64,000 nucleotides of DNA from Panagrolaimus kolymaensis (GCA_028622995.1 JAJQJQ010000045.1:434001-498000), one strand, 5' to 3'; counted from the stretch's first letter, positions 48,399 through 60,943 are shown. Numbers and translations are program-made. The notes: generated by a model not told the origin, from the letters alone.

Positions 48399-50946
48399 AA
48401 CACGTTTTTTGAAAAAGTGGAGCTGGATTTGGCACAGGTTAGAAAGATTTCTTTTTCTACTATCGAAACTTCATCCCTAGGGTCAATTTTGCCCAAAAAT
48501 CACGAATTTTGACTCCATTTAGTCCGATGATATGTTTAATATGGAGATATGGTGACTTTCGCGTTAGGACCCGAAATAATTTTTTAAGACCAATATATAA
48601 AAAAATTTCTTCTATTTTCGTTTTTTCCACATAAAATTGAGTGTTTTTCGTATTGACAACAAAAATTGATGTCCATATAAAACCCTCTATATCGATACAT
48701 TAAAGTTAAAAATATGTAAAAATTTACATAAAAACACATTTATCTCGAAAACTATGGCTCTACTGGAAAGATTTTATTACATATTCGGATTCTCCATGGT
48801 TTTTTACCCCTAACGGTGAAAGCACCTAAAAAACATACAGTACCTTCGATTTACATTTGATTCACTAAAGGTGCAAAACCTCGATACACCAAATATCGAA
48901 AGTAATGAAAGTCATAAAAGAATACATCGAAATATATTAGTTTTGAAGAAAATGGACACCGTAATAATTAAAATAAATATAATGGGAATTTTTGGTAAGA
49001 ATACAATCAAATTTTATCATGTGGATGGCACCATATTAGCTCATCCACCATAACACCAAATATCGAGGTTAGCAAAAAAATGGAAATTTTTAACTTTGTT
49101 TTTAATTTTTGTTAGAATCAAGTGGTTTATAGGTTTTCAAGGTCACTGATCGCGAATTAGAACTCAGTTTTATTGTTTGAATGAGTAAAATAAAAGTTAT
49201 AGTGTTACTCAAATATTCAAATTAATAAATCATTTTTTTTACCATTTGATTATTTTTGATTTAAAAAGAGTTTTTGTTACTTTTTTTTATTTTTATCTTA
49301 CTTTTTATTGAAATATTTTAAATTCAAAATTATGTAATATCCACAATTTTTCATTATAATAACAAAATTTATGACAACAAAAAATAAAAAAATTATAAAA
49401 AATCAATGTTCGACATTTTTAGTGGCACCTAAATTTACTCTTCTTCGCTTTCATAAAGATTATGAACATCATCATTATCAACATATTCACCTTCACTATT
49501 TTTATCCGGAACTACAGTATTGCCTTGTCTTACGCATTCATAAATTTCATCGAATTCATCAGAAGCTAGAGGTTCATCTTCGAATTCTACTTCAATGTCT
49601 ACTGAAAACAAAGTTTATTTTTGCTCAATCCATATGGAAGCATTTTAGAGATAGCGGGGCTAAAAAATAAACATTCAAATAATTTTTTCATTGAAAAAAT
49701 CACCATTACCTTGTTATGAATTCAATGAAATAAGTGATATCAGCATTGTTGTAACGAACAACAATATTTTTGCGAGGTTCATCTCTCTTATTGTTGAGTC
49801 GTCTCAGTGCTAGTGATCGTGCAGCTGAAAAAGCTCGGTCTGATAACCGTGGGAAATGTTCCAATACATCAGCATAAGTGAAACCAGAAGCAATTTGAGC
49901 CAAAGCTTCTTTCCTTTCATTAATAGATAATTAAAAAATGTTTTGTTACGCCCAAAATAAAAAAGAAAGAACAAACTTAAGAATTTAAAAATAAATTTAA
50001 TTATGTTTCATAAAAAGAAAAAATAAGGTAAATATAAACATCATAAACAACAAACAATTATAAAAATAATAATAAATCAAAAATAATCAAATGGTAAAAA
50101 AAATGATTTATTAATTTGAATATTTGAGTAACACTATAACTTTTATTTTACTCATTCAAACAATAAAACTGAGTTCTAATTCGCGATCAGTGACCTTGAA
50201 AACCTATAAACCACTTGATTCTAACAAAAATTAAAAACAAAGTTAAAAATTTCCATTTTTTTGCTAACCTCGATATTTGGTGTTATGGTGGATGAGCTAA
50301 TATGGTGCCATCCACATGATAAAATTTGATTGTATTCTTACCAAAAATTCCCATTATATTTATTTTAATTATTACGGTGTCCATTTTCTTCAAAACTAAT
50401 ATATTTCGATGTATTCTTTTATGACTTTCATTACTTTCGATATTTGGTGTATCGAGGTTTTGCACCTTTAGTGAATCAAATGTAAATCGAAGGTACTGTA
50501 TGTTTTTTAGGTGCTTTCACCGTTAGGGGTAAAAAACCATGGAGAATCCGAATATGTAATAAAATCTTTCCAGTAGAGCCATAGTTTTCGAGATAAATGT
50601 GTTTTTATGTAAATTTTTACATATTTTTAACTTTAATGTATCGATATAGAGGGTTTTATATGGACATCAATTTTTGTTGTCAATACGAAAAACACTCAAT
50701 TTTATGTGGAAAAAACGAAAATAGAAGAAATTTTTTTATATATTGGTCTTAAAAAATTATTTCGGGTCCTAACGCGAAAGTCACCATATCTCCATATTAA
50801 ACATATCATCGGACTAAATGGAGTCAAAATTCGTGATTTTTGGGCAAAATTGACCCTAGGGATGAAGTTTCGATAGTAGAAAAAGAAATCTTTCTAACCT
50901 GTGCCAAATCCAGCCAAAAAAGCTTCACTTTCTCAGAAAACGTGTT
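48399..50946. mobile_element. Fold-back DNA transposon with ~0.87-kb terminal inverted repeats
   Basis: The arms 48399-49262 and 50074-50946 are reverse complements with almost no difference; each carries an identical 60-codon open frame (48871-49053 plus, 50283-50465 minus), which shows how close they are. The outermost ~25 bases (AACACGTTTT...) differ slightly, and one arm has about nine extra bases next to GGCTGGATTTGG. The ~0.8-kb spacer 49263-50073 contains a broken protein-coding fragment. Long inverted arms around a small core are typical of fold-back or Mutator-like elements. No clear target-site duplication was found, so the exact ends and the superfamily are open. Confidence 0.78.
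49440..49930 (-). pseudogene. Transposon-derived protein fragment inside the fold-back element
   Basis: On the minus strand, exon-like sequence from about 49918 to 49704 encodes ALAQIASGFTYADVLEHFP, FSAARSLALRRLN and YFIEFIT; after a possible intron (acceptor TTTTTTAG near 49663) it continues as SPAISKMLPYG. A FITSP...PFG-like motif occurs in a family of long uncharacterised transposon-associated proteins of animals, which I recall only by pattern. A further acidic frame (VDIEVEFEDEP to ESEEE) ends at about 49440 but cannot be joined in frame. It is most likely a remnant of an autonomous relative of this element. Confidence 0.4.
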
Positions 50947-51627
50947 ATAACGTTTCTTTTTTCCTTCTCCGACGAAACCGTTGTCGTAAAACTGACCCTC
51001 TTGAAAATCATAATTTTTTTTCTTCAAAAACGTTATTCTAACTGTTTTTCAATTTTTTTTGATTAAAAAATCATTTGAATTCATTTTTTTTTAATTTTAT
51101 GGAATTGAGATTGTTTACAACCTCGTTTTGAAAAAAAGTGCTCAAAACTTTTTCTTCTTGGATTTTTTAAATAAAAATAACTTTTTTTATTTTATTTTTG
51201 CTTTCGAGTGATTTTGAGATTGTTGGATTGCTTTCAAGAGAATTTTAATTATGAAATAATTGTAGCTAAAAAATTTTTAATTTGCGATAGTGGGGGAATT
51301 TTTGATCTCTTTACTTAGAAGATTTTTTATTTTTTTGTATTTACGACCTCCGCCAAAATTCTCTGAAACCGTTATCTTTTTTTAATGTTAATTTTGCATT
51401 TCTTTCTTTCGTGTTTAAAAAAAATCGTATTGCCAAAAATTTTGTTTTCTCATTCTCAATTTTATTGACATTTCAGGGCATTGGTCGCGCCATTATAGAT
51501 TGTTTATGTAACCCAAATTATTATTTTGTTTTAAAAATAATTAAAAATTTTATTCTTTCGTTTTCTACAAAAAAACAAAATTATTTTCAAAAGTTAAATT
51601 AAAAAATCAAAATCAAAGCCGCCATCA
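50947..51627. other. Intergenic region upstream of the Q/N-rich gene
   Basis: No gene supported; probably holds the promoter of the gene at 51628. Confidence 0.4.
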
Positions 51628-54600
51628 ATGACAAATTATGGCGACTTTGATCCAACCAGTTCAATATCCATTGAAGGAACTCAACAATCTTCATTTCACC
51701 AACAACATCAACAAAATCTAAACCAGCAACAGAAGAGGCAACAACAACAACAACATCAAAATTGGATATTACTTAATAAACATGAAAGTTTAAGAGATCA
51801 ATCTGATTCAAGGAAAGAATTTTTTTACTTATATTTTAATAGTTTTTGGATATTAAAAATTTAAACAAAAATGGTTTTGGCGGAAATTAAAAATTTTTTT
51901 TTGCCAAAATTAAATATTCTCATTTTTGACTCCCGTTGCAAAAAATATTAAATTATCAGAAACTATTTTTTCAATAAACAATTTTACCATTTAATTTTTA
52001 GGCGAATAATTTATCATAAACCTTTAATATTAAATTCTCCATCCACTTCAAACCAAACAGTAGCAAACAATAATAATTTTGTCGCTCAACGTCCGACAAG
52101 AGATGCTTTGCAACGAATGGTATCAGTGAATAGATTAAATGATAGAATTCGTAAAAAATTAGAAGAAACAACAAATAATAATGAAATATATGCAAGTACA
52201 AGCATTTTTGATGATTACCATCACCAACCCCGAACTATTAAAGAAGAGGACGATGATGTTACAACAACGGGGGGAAATGTTCCATCAGAAACTTCAAATC
52301 GAAGGGCAGAAAAAATTGTAGATGATTCATTTAGATTTATAACCGAAAATGAAAATAATAATAATATATTTATGCGAACTACAACCAATCCATTTCCATT
52401 CGATGGAAATAATAATAATAATATTAATGATTTTGATGGCCAACAACAACAACAACGAAGGATAAGACCATCATCTCCAATAAAAAAGAAACAACCATCA
52501 GGTTTTCAAAGATATGAAAGACAGCTGCAGCAGCAAGGAGGAGGAATTTTACCACCACCGCCATTTCGACCTGAAACGTCCCAACAACAACAACAACAGC
52601 AACAAAGATATGAAAGTCGTCAATATTATCCTCGACAAAATCACCAACAACGACAACAAAGGCTAATGTCTCCCCTTCCTTTTCGTGGTGGAACCCAACA
52701 ACATGATCAAAATCGACAAATCCATAATTCTCAATATCCATATAATTCTTCTCAGCCATCTCAACGCCTGCAATATCCCATACCAAGGAGAGCCACAGAA
52801 AAACAATATCTTGGTGGTGGACGACAACTACGTGAAAAATTTATGGAAGAAGATGATAGACGACAAAAAAGACGTTCTCAACGAAATCATTTTCGTTCTT
52901 TAACTGATCCACAACTTTTAACAACAACGACGACGACTAGAATAACACCAACTAGAGAAGTGGATGAAGAGGAAATTATTTATTCATCCTCACAAAATTC
53001 AATAGTTTTTGACACGCAGCATCACCAACCTCGACCATCTACTTCAAGAGTGGATAGCGGCGGTGTCGATGGTGATGGTAGCACTTTTTTAAATAATGAT
53101 AAATCAGCAAATCCAAATTCTCATCATCTAATTCATAATATTCCGATTAAAATGATTAATAATAATTATCAGAGAAAACGCGCAGATTCATTAGATTCTG
53201 GAAGTTTGAGACTTAATAATAGCAGCAGCAAATATGAAAAAGATCCGTAAGTTCCTTGCCATCTTTTTTTTAAACTTAAATTTTTCACAGATCTCGAAAA
53301 AATCAAAGCTTTTTAAAGAAAAGAAAATTTTTTTTAATGCAATTTTAGTTATTCGATTTTTAATTTTTTTATTGGCTCTCGCTTTCCTTATTTTTGTCTT
53401 TGTGTTTGTTTAGCTTTACTTTTTTTTATGCGTGTGAGTGTGAAAAATGAGGACTCAATTAGTCAATCGTCATCGAATAGATGAGATTTATAAAATCCAA
53501 ATAAAAGTCAAGTTTAAATTTTTTCTTCTTTTTTTTTATTTTTCACGAGCTTTTCGATGAATAAAAAAATTTTTTGTTTTTAGTTTGCTTTAAACTTTTT
53601 AATGCATTTTTTGATACTTTTGAAATTAGTTAATTTTTAAATTAAAACTTTTTTTCTGAATTAAAAATAATTTTATTTTATTTTTGTTATACTTTTAAAG
53701 TTTTGCAATAAAAAGCTTATTTTCTCTAATTTTTGTCGAAGTAACATATTTTTATTACTAAAAACTTTGCATTATTTTGTTTTTAAAATTTTTTTATGTT
53801 TTTAAACCATTAATTTTTTTAGTCATCCAACTCCTTTAACTGCGTCAGATTGGCATACTCCAGCAATATCTCGTCGTCCATCCATATCTCATCGAAAGAG
53901 GGATTCATTTCAAATTATTGATCGCCAACAACAGCAACATCAACAGCGTCCACCATATAAAAATCCTCATCAACCACAACGAGGAAGTGGAGGATATCCT
54001 TCAGAACGTTATGAGCCACCAATAACTTCAACAACAAAAATACCGACGAGGAGGATATCCTCCTCCCAACTTGGGCCATCTCAGGCATCTCAGGTGCCAT
54101 CGCAAAGACAAGTTCCATATCGTCGAGTTTCATCTTCAAAAACTAGGCGACAACGCTTATTACCAAAAAAAACTCCAAGTTTACTTCGACGAGATTCATA
54201 TTATTATCGAAAATGTGATATATGCTTAAATCAACCACGCCTCGATGGAATGGCCTGTTATGCGTGTAATTCAGTAAATTCATATAAACCTCGAACACAG
54301 AGAATTATTTCAAGGAGGATATCTCGAAATGATTATTTACAATCCAGAAATAATGTTCCACAACGAAAACAACAACAAAATCCTAATCAACCTAATCGAA
54401 TTCCTTCCTCTTCAATGGCGACGAGATTTCCAACATCTCAACCTCCTCCACCTCCGCCTCCACCAGTCACGATAGAGCCATATTTTGAAGATGTTGAAGA
54501 AGTAAGTAATGAAACTTCAACATCTGCTGAAGAATTAAATAATAATAATAATAATCAAATTCCACTGAATTTAAATGCATATCCTCCTTCTCAACAACAA

Positions 54601-55802
54601 CAATCAAAATATATTTCACCTAATTCATGGCAAAATGCAGCAACCATTCCACCAAGAACTCCATCACAAAATGGATTTTTTGTTGTTGATAATTCCACGA
54701 GATTTCCATATAATACTTCACCACGAAGATCTAAACGAGGAATGGGAGGAGGTGGAAATGGTGGAATATTAAATGCTGAAGGTTTACAGAAACATCCATC
54801 ATATATGGCGGGTTATAAAAGGCGTAAGTTTATCATATGGGGGTTTTTTTAAATTAAAGTTATGTCAACAAAAAATAATTAATTTCAAAATTTAATTTCC
54901 TCGTCGAAATTTAAAGCGAAAAAAAAGAGGAAACTATGGTAAAATTATTTTGTTTAGGATAAATTTTTACATCGTGAGACTATGGAGTTGTGGTTTTTTT
55001 AAATAATTTTTATAAAAAAAGAGAAATATTAAAAAAATAAACTTTTTCTTTAAAAAACAGGATAATGAGTTACCAAATTTATTTTTTGATAAGATAATGT
55101 TTTTTTGGAATAAAAGTGTATTAGTAAAATTATCCTAATTTTTTAAAACAGGACCATTAAATTTTATTTAGAAAATAATTTTTATCTTTCTAAAATATGA
55201 AAAATTTATTCATTCTTTAAATACTCAATTCCTTTTAAGGGGCAAGATTTCACAATAAGAATCTACGTAACAATTTTTTTTATTTTAGACATTATAATTT
55301 ATGAAAAAAGAAAAAATTTTATTTAAAAAAACAAAAAAAAGATGAAATTTTTAGCCATTGTTTTTCTTTTTGAATTAACTTTTAACAAGGAAAATTTTGT
55401 TATTTTTATAAATAAAAGAGTTCTTAGAAAAAAATATTTAAAAATAAATTTATTTATTTATTTTTAGCTTCAAATATCCCTATTCCACCGTCATACATTC
55501 CAAATCGAGCTCAACCATCTCCCAACCAACAATCACGACAATCATCAACCGTGATATGGCCATCGAATGCTGGACCAGCATGGAAATCCATTGATCATCA
55601 TCGATCTCGAGTAAATCCTTCCCCCATTTTTCGTTATGGTAAACAAGTTCCCAAATGGCTTTATGATTATGATGCGTATGCGGAAGCACAAAAACATAAA
55701 GAAATGAAACAAAGGCGTCGAAAAGTTTTTGCAATAATTGTTGTATTTTTACTTTTTGCTCTTGTTGTTGCGGCTGGTGTTGTTTTAGCTGCTGTAAATT
55801 AA
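51628..55802 (+). CDS. Q/N-rich tail-anchored membrane protein with a CxxC-CxxC knuckle
   Basis: Exons 51628-51812, 52002-53246, 53823-54823, 55468-55802; about 921 residues. Most of the protein is low complexity: runs of Gln, Asn, Arg and Pro. Near the middle is CDICLNQPRLDGMACYAC, two CxxC pairs that could bind zinc. The C-terminus has WKSIDHHRSRVNPSPIFRYG, WLYDYDAYAEA, a basic QRRRK and a single helix AIIVVFLLFALVVAAGVVLA that ends three residues before the stop, as in a tail-anchored or type II protein facing the cytosol. I do not recognise the family. The first intron is odd: the only frame-preserving junction is TCAAG|GAAAGA...TTTTTAG|G, a GA-AG intron in place of GT-AG; the other three junctions are canonical. 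If exon 1 is wrong, translation would begin in exon 2. Confidence 0.65.
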
Positions 55803-56307
55803 ATTAATTAGAAATTATTTATTTATTTTAAATTCTCTTTTCTTGTTTGCTCAAATATTTTTTATTTAAACACTTACAAATAAAATCACTGCCATTGTTT
55901 ATTTTATTTTATTTTGAACGAAAATGAATTTTAAACAAAAACGGACAAAATAAAGTTTAATTCTTTTTAAATTAATTTAATAATTACAGATAGGATTAAC
56001 CAAGCTGCTTAATTTGAAAAGAAAATCTCATAAAAGCATGGCTAAAATGAATGGCTAGAAGGATGCATCTTAAAATCTATCTATACAAATTACCTACAAA
56101 TAATGTAAAGTCTCAATGGAAGCATTAATTTTGTTATCGGATACACAATTTTGGGCGAGCAAAATCGCTTTCTCTGACAATAAATTTTCTTCTCGATAGT
56201 CGCGTCAAGAGCATTCAAAGCTACATTTTTTCTTTCTTTTACTTTTTTCCAACAAAAAAATGAATAAACTTTGTTGAACGAAAACCATCCATCCATAATT
56301 CATTTTC
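55803..56307. other. Intergenic region
   Basis: No gene supported in these 505 bases; 3' flank of one gene and promoter of the next. Confidence 0.4.
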
Positions 56308-57631
56308 ATGTTTAATTCAGTTGCAAAACGTATTACTGGTGTTATACGTACTATGGGATTCAAAAAACACAAAAATAACGAAATCAACAATGAACAACTT
56401 TTGGATTTAATATTTTGTGTTATCAAGCATCATCCAAATCAAAAAAAATGTGTTGTCAAGCTTATTGAACAGAAACATGGTGATATTGAATTGGCTTCAT
56501 TTATTAATCAACTAGATTTCACTGATAAGCAACTTGATATGTAAGTTACCTTGCTTTTTATATGTTTGCATTATTTGACCATTTGTGTTTTAGCAAATTT
56601 GCTGATGCCGATCTTTATGAAGTTCGAGATAATTACTTGCCACTTCCGTTACAAGCTAAAGTATTTATTGTAAATAAAGTTCAACACTTGAAACTTGTTC
56701 TTCTTGATTTGGCTGAAGCTTCTTATTCGTCATATCCTTATGTTGGTATTGATGCTGAATGGAGTCCTTTTTTTGATAAATCGGGGTGAGTTTTTCTTCT
56801 TCTAATAGCTTCCTTTTTTAAAGCACTTTTTCTTTAGAGTTTCAATCATGCAATTAGCATTTCGGTCTATGATTTACATTATCGATATGGATGCTTTAAG
56901 GGAAGAAAAAGAACTCATCGAATTCCTTGATAAACTCTTTGGTAATGAAAAACTATGTATACTTGGTCTTCGATTCAATGATGATTTGACTCAACTTCGA
57001 AGATGTGTTCCAAAATGTCAGAGTATTATTCATAAGCCAAATAATTTGATCTGTATACAAACTTTGTTTTCTAAGGCAAGTTTATTTTCGTTTTATCAAA
57101 CAATCACTGATTTCATTTCTTTAGCTAATCGAACTATGTCGCAAGAACTTTGGTAGTGAATTCGATGATCTTATGATTGTTTCTAATGAACTCTTTGCTG
57201 CCACTCTAGAATCAGAATTGGCTGATATTGAATTGGATGAAATCGGCATTGTACGAACTCGCAAAAAATTGAGGATTTTGCTTGCAAATGAGAAAGAGCT
57301 ATATCAAACTGACGAATCTGAACATAAAAGCGATATTCCTAGAAATCAAGTCAAAAATATGGATATGCAAATGAGCCTTACATCAATATGTGAACATGTA
57401 CTTGGTAAACAATTGGATAAAAGTGAACAATGCTCTTTATGGGAAAGACGACCATTAAGAATATCTCAAGTTTGTCATTTCTTTACTTTTGTTGTTTGTA
57501 ATTGTTACATTTGTTCATTTCAGTTACGATATGCTGCTCTCGATGCTTATTGCATTTTAATGGTAATGGATAGATTTCTTGACTTTTGCAAAATGAAAAA
57601 TATTGATATCAAAGAATTAATTGCTAAATAG
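56308..57631 (+). CDS. DEDDy 3'-5' exonuclease (EXD3/MUT-7-like)
   Basis: Exons 56308-56540, 56594-56785, 56838-57075, 57125-57469, 57524-57631; 371 residues. An N-terminal helical part contains LPLPLQAKVFIVNKVQHL, which resembles the region before the nuclease domain of EXD3/MUT-7 proteins. The nuclease domain has motif I VGIDAEW (Asp131, Glu133), motif II LGLRFNDDLTQLR (Asp190/191) and motif III LRYAALDAYCIL (Tyr339, Asp343), the DEDDy metal ligands. Such enzymes trim RNA ends; MUT-7 acts in small-RNA silencing. This protein is shorter than MUT-7 and lacks the long C-terminal extension, so a short EXD3-like paralogue is more likely. Intron 3 starts with GC (AAG|GCAAGT), which is needed to keep the frame. 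A helix rich in acidic residues is inserted before motif III. Confidence 0.85.
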
Positions 57632-57915
57632 CCTTCACTTTAAACTTTATTGCTACGTTTGTTTTGTTACATAAACTTTGTCTAAATAAAAATGTTTAAA
57701 AAGCTTGTGTTTATTGTGTGTTTTTATGAGTGGCAAGAAATGAATCCATGAAAGGTTATTATTACTCTTTTTATATGTATTTTTGGGTGACTAAGAGTGA
57801 AAAAGGCACAATTAATCTCAGATAAACCTTTTATTTTACATTTTTTACATAACTATCAAACACATACATACACAATAATTACAATTTTCCATATCATTAT
57901 TTGATCAGTGTTTCT

Positions 57916-59878
57916 TCATTCCCATGATAAATCTACAATAGTACTTGGTTGAGTTGAAGCAATTGAAACAACTTCATCATGATTCATTTCATTGATCTAA
58001 AGCAGTAATGTTTTAACCAAGAAAATCAAAAGCAAGAAAAATACAACTTACTGTATGATTAGAAAATTGGTGTTCATCGTCATCAGCAGCATCAATAACA
58101 TAATCACCTTCAATTATAACATCATTTTCATACCAATCAGCATTATAAAAACCACTAAAAAATGAACTTGTAAAAAGTTGTAATTAATCCAAAAAGTTTA
58201 TCACAAAGCAAAGTGGTATTCTTAGAAGGTGCAGTACCTATCCAATCTTTTATAACTTTGCAAGTATGTTGAGTCCCATAAAATGTACTATTAACTTACG
58301 GATGTTCACCATTTGCAGCAGCAGCAGCATCAGGAAGTTCGTCAGTATCTTGAGCATTCATTTCATTTGGTTCATTTCCACGATAATTATCATTTTGAGC
58401 AACATTGACGGCTGTTATATGAATTGCACGAATAAGATCAAGTTCAAAGTTAATATCTAGAATAATAAGTTTACTAATTATAAAACTTCATAAAGGTTTC
58501 CATTGTAGTAATTTTGCGTAATAAAATTGCGTTAATGTTGATTATTCGTTTTGTTTGTTTAACTTACTATCTTTTACCATATCCATACAATCAAGAGCAA
58601 ATAAACCAATCGAACCCGCTGCTTCACCAATGCAATAGATAATAAAACATGCTATAACAATATTGCAAAATATTTTCAGGCCTTTTACACTAAAAATTTA
58701 TCATTAATTATATCACAAAGAATCTAGCAAGAAATTAACAGAAACAAAAGCATTTTTTAATAGTTTTTACTTTCAATTAGGAAACAAACAAACTTACAAT
58801 TTAGATTCCTTTGCCTTCACAATTGCAGATTCATTGACATTGAAAAAGGTTTGATCCATATGAATTAATGATGTATTTGCTTCCATTTTCTTGTATTCTT
58901 TATCAAAGAGAATCGATTGTTCCAGAATATTTTTAGCCAATGATCGAAGAACATAGCGATAACGAAGAGAATAATCTAAAATTATGAATATAAACACATG
59001 GAAAAATCAAAGGCTTGTTTGTTGTTAATTACCCAATTCATTAGCAGATGATAATGAAAGTTGTTGACCAAGGAAATAGTTGTGATTCATTTGAAAATCC
59101 AAATCTTCTTCATCTTCTGGAATCATTGTTGAATTGATATGTATGACATTGAGGAATATCCCAGCTGAGAATGGTAAACCTGAAATAAGATAAACTAAGC
59201 TTTGAAGTTACAAGTATGTCAAAAACAGATACGGTAAATAGGCTTAATAAAATCTTACCTTTTCTAAGCATGTATGATTCAAATTCGTCTTCACAAGAGC
59301 TTTCATCCATGGAGTTAAAGTTGAATAAAATGAAATTCTTTGGATTTGATGAAAATGATGTTCCATAATGTTCAAAATACATAGCTAGTGATTTGAGAAA
59401 TTCATCACATAAATTCATTTGATATAAGTGGTGCTCCGATGATGGTGAATCATTGTCTTTCATATATTTATAAATTTCATCAAAATCTTGCGTCAGAATT
59501 ATACCAACACCATATTGACCAACAAGGAAATATTTTGATTCGACATTTTCTGATGAAGGAGGATGCATACAATCAATTGCATGAAAAAATTCAAGTTGTT
59601 GATGAGCCTATAAAAATGATAAAGTTAGTGTAAGTTTTCATTATGTTTTTTCAAAAATAAGAAAGGAAAAGCAAACCAACCTTGGGTGCAACACTGTTGA
59701 TAAAAAATACGAATTTTATTGAGGCATTAAAAATTTCGATGTTGTTGATTGGTGACATTCGATATTGGCGGCATCCTTCCTTTCCATTGTTTTGACCATT
59801 GACGACGACGACGACGGCGAAGATGATAATCAAAGATGAAATAAAAAATGATGAGAGCCAAGAGAAAGAAGAACGCAT
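57916..59878 (-). CDS. Unrecognised type I membrane protein
   Basis: Exons (minus): 59878-59681, 59607-59259, 59179-59033, 58975-58798, 58689-58568, 58456-58300, 58154-58052, 57996-57916; 444 residues, all junctions canonical and in phase. A signal peptide (IIIFAVVVVVNG) leads to a ~290-residue extracellular or luminal part with Cys residues, NxS/NxT sites (FNASI, INSTM, ANTSL, FNVNES) and segments such as YFLVGQYGVGIILTQDFDEI and SLRYRYVLRSLAKNILEQS. One membrane helix follows (FCNIVIACFIIYCIGEAAG), then a cytosolic tail of ~130 residues, acidic and Ala/Asn-rich, ending STIVDLSWE. I do not recognise the family. The start at 59878 is chosen because it opens the signal peptide; an upstream in-frame codon is GTG only. 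Confidence 0.8.
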
Positions 59879-60239
59879 TTTTTCAAACACAGCAGCAACC
59901 AGCTTTCAATCAAAAAAGTTATGAAGAATGAACGAATGAAAGTTTTCTAAAAAAAAAAGTCACAAAAAGTAATGTGAAAAACATTTTGGAAATTTGCATA
60001 AACGCATGTGAAAATTGCAAGTTTCAAGTTTTTTGTTTTTTCGACAGTTTTTTAGTTTCTAAAATATAGTTTTCGGTTGTAATTGAAAATTTTTTTTTAT
60101 TGTATTAAAAGCTCCAAAGTTTTATTATTAAAAAATATATTTATTTTCTTCAAAGAAATAAAACAACGATAATCAAAAGCTCATTTTTTTATTATTAGAA
60201 AAGCAACAAAACAAATTTTTTTCATTTTAACTTTTTTTC
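59879..60239. other. Intergenic region
   Basis: No gene supported; promoter of the membrane-protein gene and 3' flank of the acetyltransferase gene, both on the minus strand. Confidence 0.4.
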
Positions 60240-60943
60240 TCATGAATCTTTAGCAGAGGCAGCAGCAACTTTAGCAATTTGTTCTGGTTCTAATCGATAC
60301 ATTAACCATCCTTCTTTTTCACTTAAATTTTTTGCTCCAAATGTATCATAAAATTTTCTTGCTGGATTCCAATCCAATACATTCCATTGAACTCGAAGAT
60401 AATTATTTTCTTTTGCATCCTAGAAAGAAATTTTAAAATAAAAATATTAAAATCGTGCGCTTTTTACTTTACAAACTGCAACAACCAATTTTCGACCTAA
60501 TCCATTTTTACGAAATTTTTCACGAACATATAAATCTTCCATATGAACGAATACTCCTTCCCAAGTGGAATATGCTCGATAACATAGGGCCATCCCAGCA
60601 GGTTCATCATTACCACCATTATTATCGCTGCTTTTCATAGCAATGAAACCAAAAAAGTGATTATTTTTTAAATCATTTTCCAAATCATTTATCGAAAGTT
60701 TAGGTCCATCAGGCATTTTTTCAAATGTCGCTAGTTCCTATAAAAATTTAAATTTAATTTTTTAGCTTTGAGATTCTTTTTTTTCTTAACTTGAGCTCTA
60801 TTGTATCAAAACGCTTTTTAGCTCGTTGAGACCCGAAGAAATTTTAAAAAAATAGGACAATTTTTTAGGCCACTTACTTGAACCATCATTCGAACATGTT
60901 TCATATCTTCTGGGGTTAATTTAGAAATTTTAAAATCTTCCAT
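60240..60943 (-). CDS. GNAT N-acetyltransferase (SSAT/thialysine acetyltransferase type)
   Basis: Exons (minus): 60943-60878, 60737-60468, 60419-60240; 171 residues, the usual length for this family. The layout is N-terminal KISKLTPEDMKHVRMMVQEL, LATFEKMPDGPKL, HFFGFIAM, AGMALCYRAYSTWEGVFVHMEDLYV and the acetyl-CoA loop RKNGLGRKLV, then VQWNVLDWNPARKFYDTFGA and WLMYRLEPEQI. The WNxxxRxFYxxxGA segment and the EDLYV strand are typical of spermidine/spermine acetyltransferase-like enzymes, of which the C. elegans member acts on thialysine. Substrate cannot be decided from sequence; polyamine or thialysine acetylation is expected. Cytosolic, no targeting signal. Confidence 0.9.

Noticed and set aside
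48871..49053. 60-codon frame repeated in both fold-back arms
   Set aside because: Present only because the arms are copies; composition and lack of domain do not support a protein, though a small element-encoded peptide cannot be excluded.
52424..52786. Minus-strand Val-rich frame opposite the Q/N-rich gene
   Set aside because: Shadow of CAA/AAC repeats on the coding strand.
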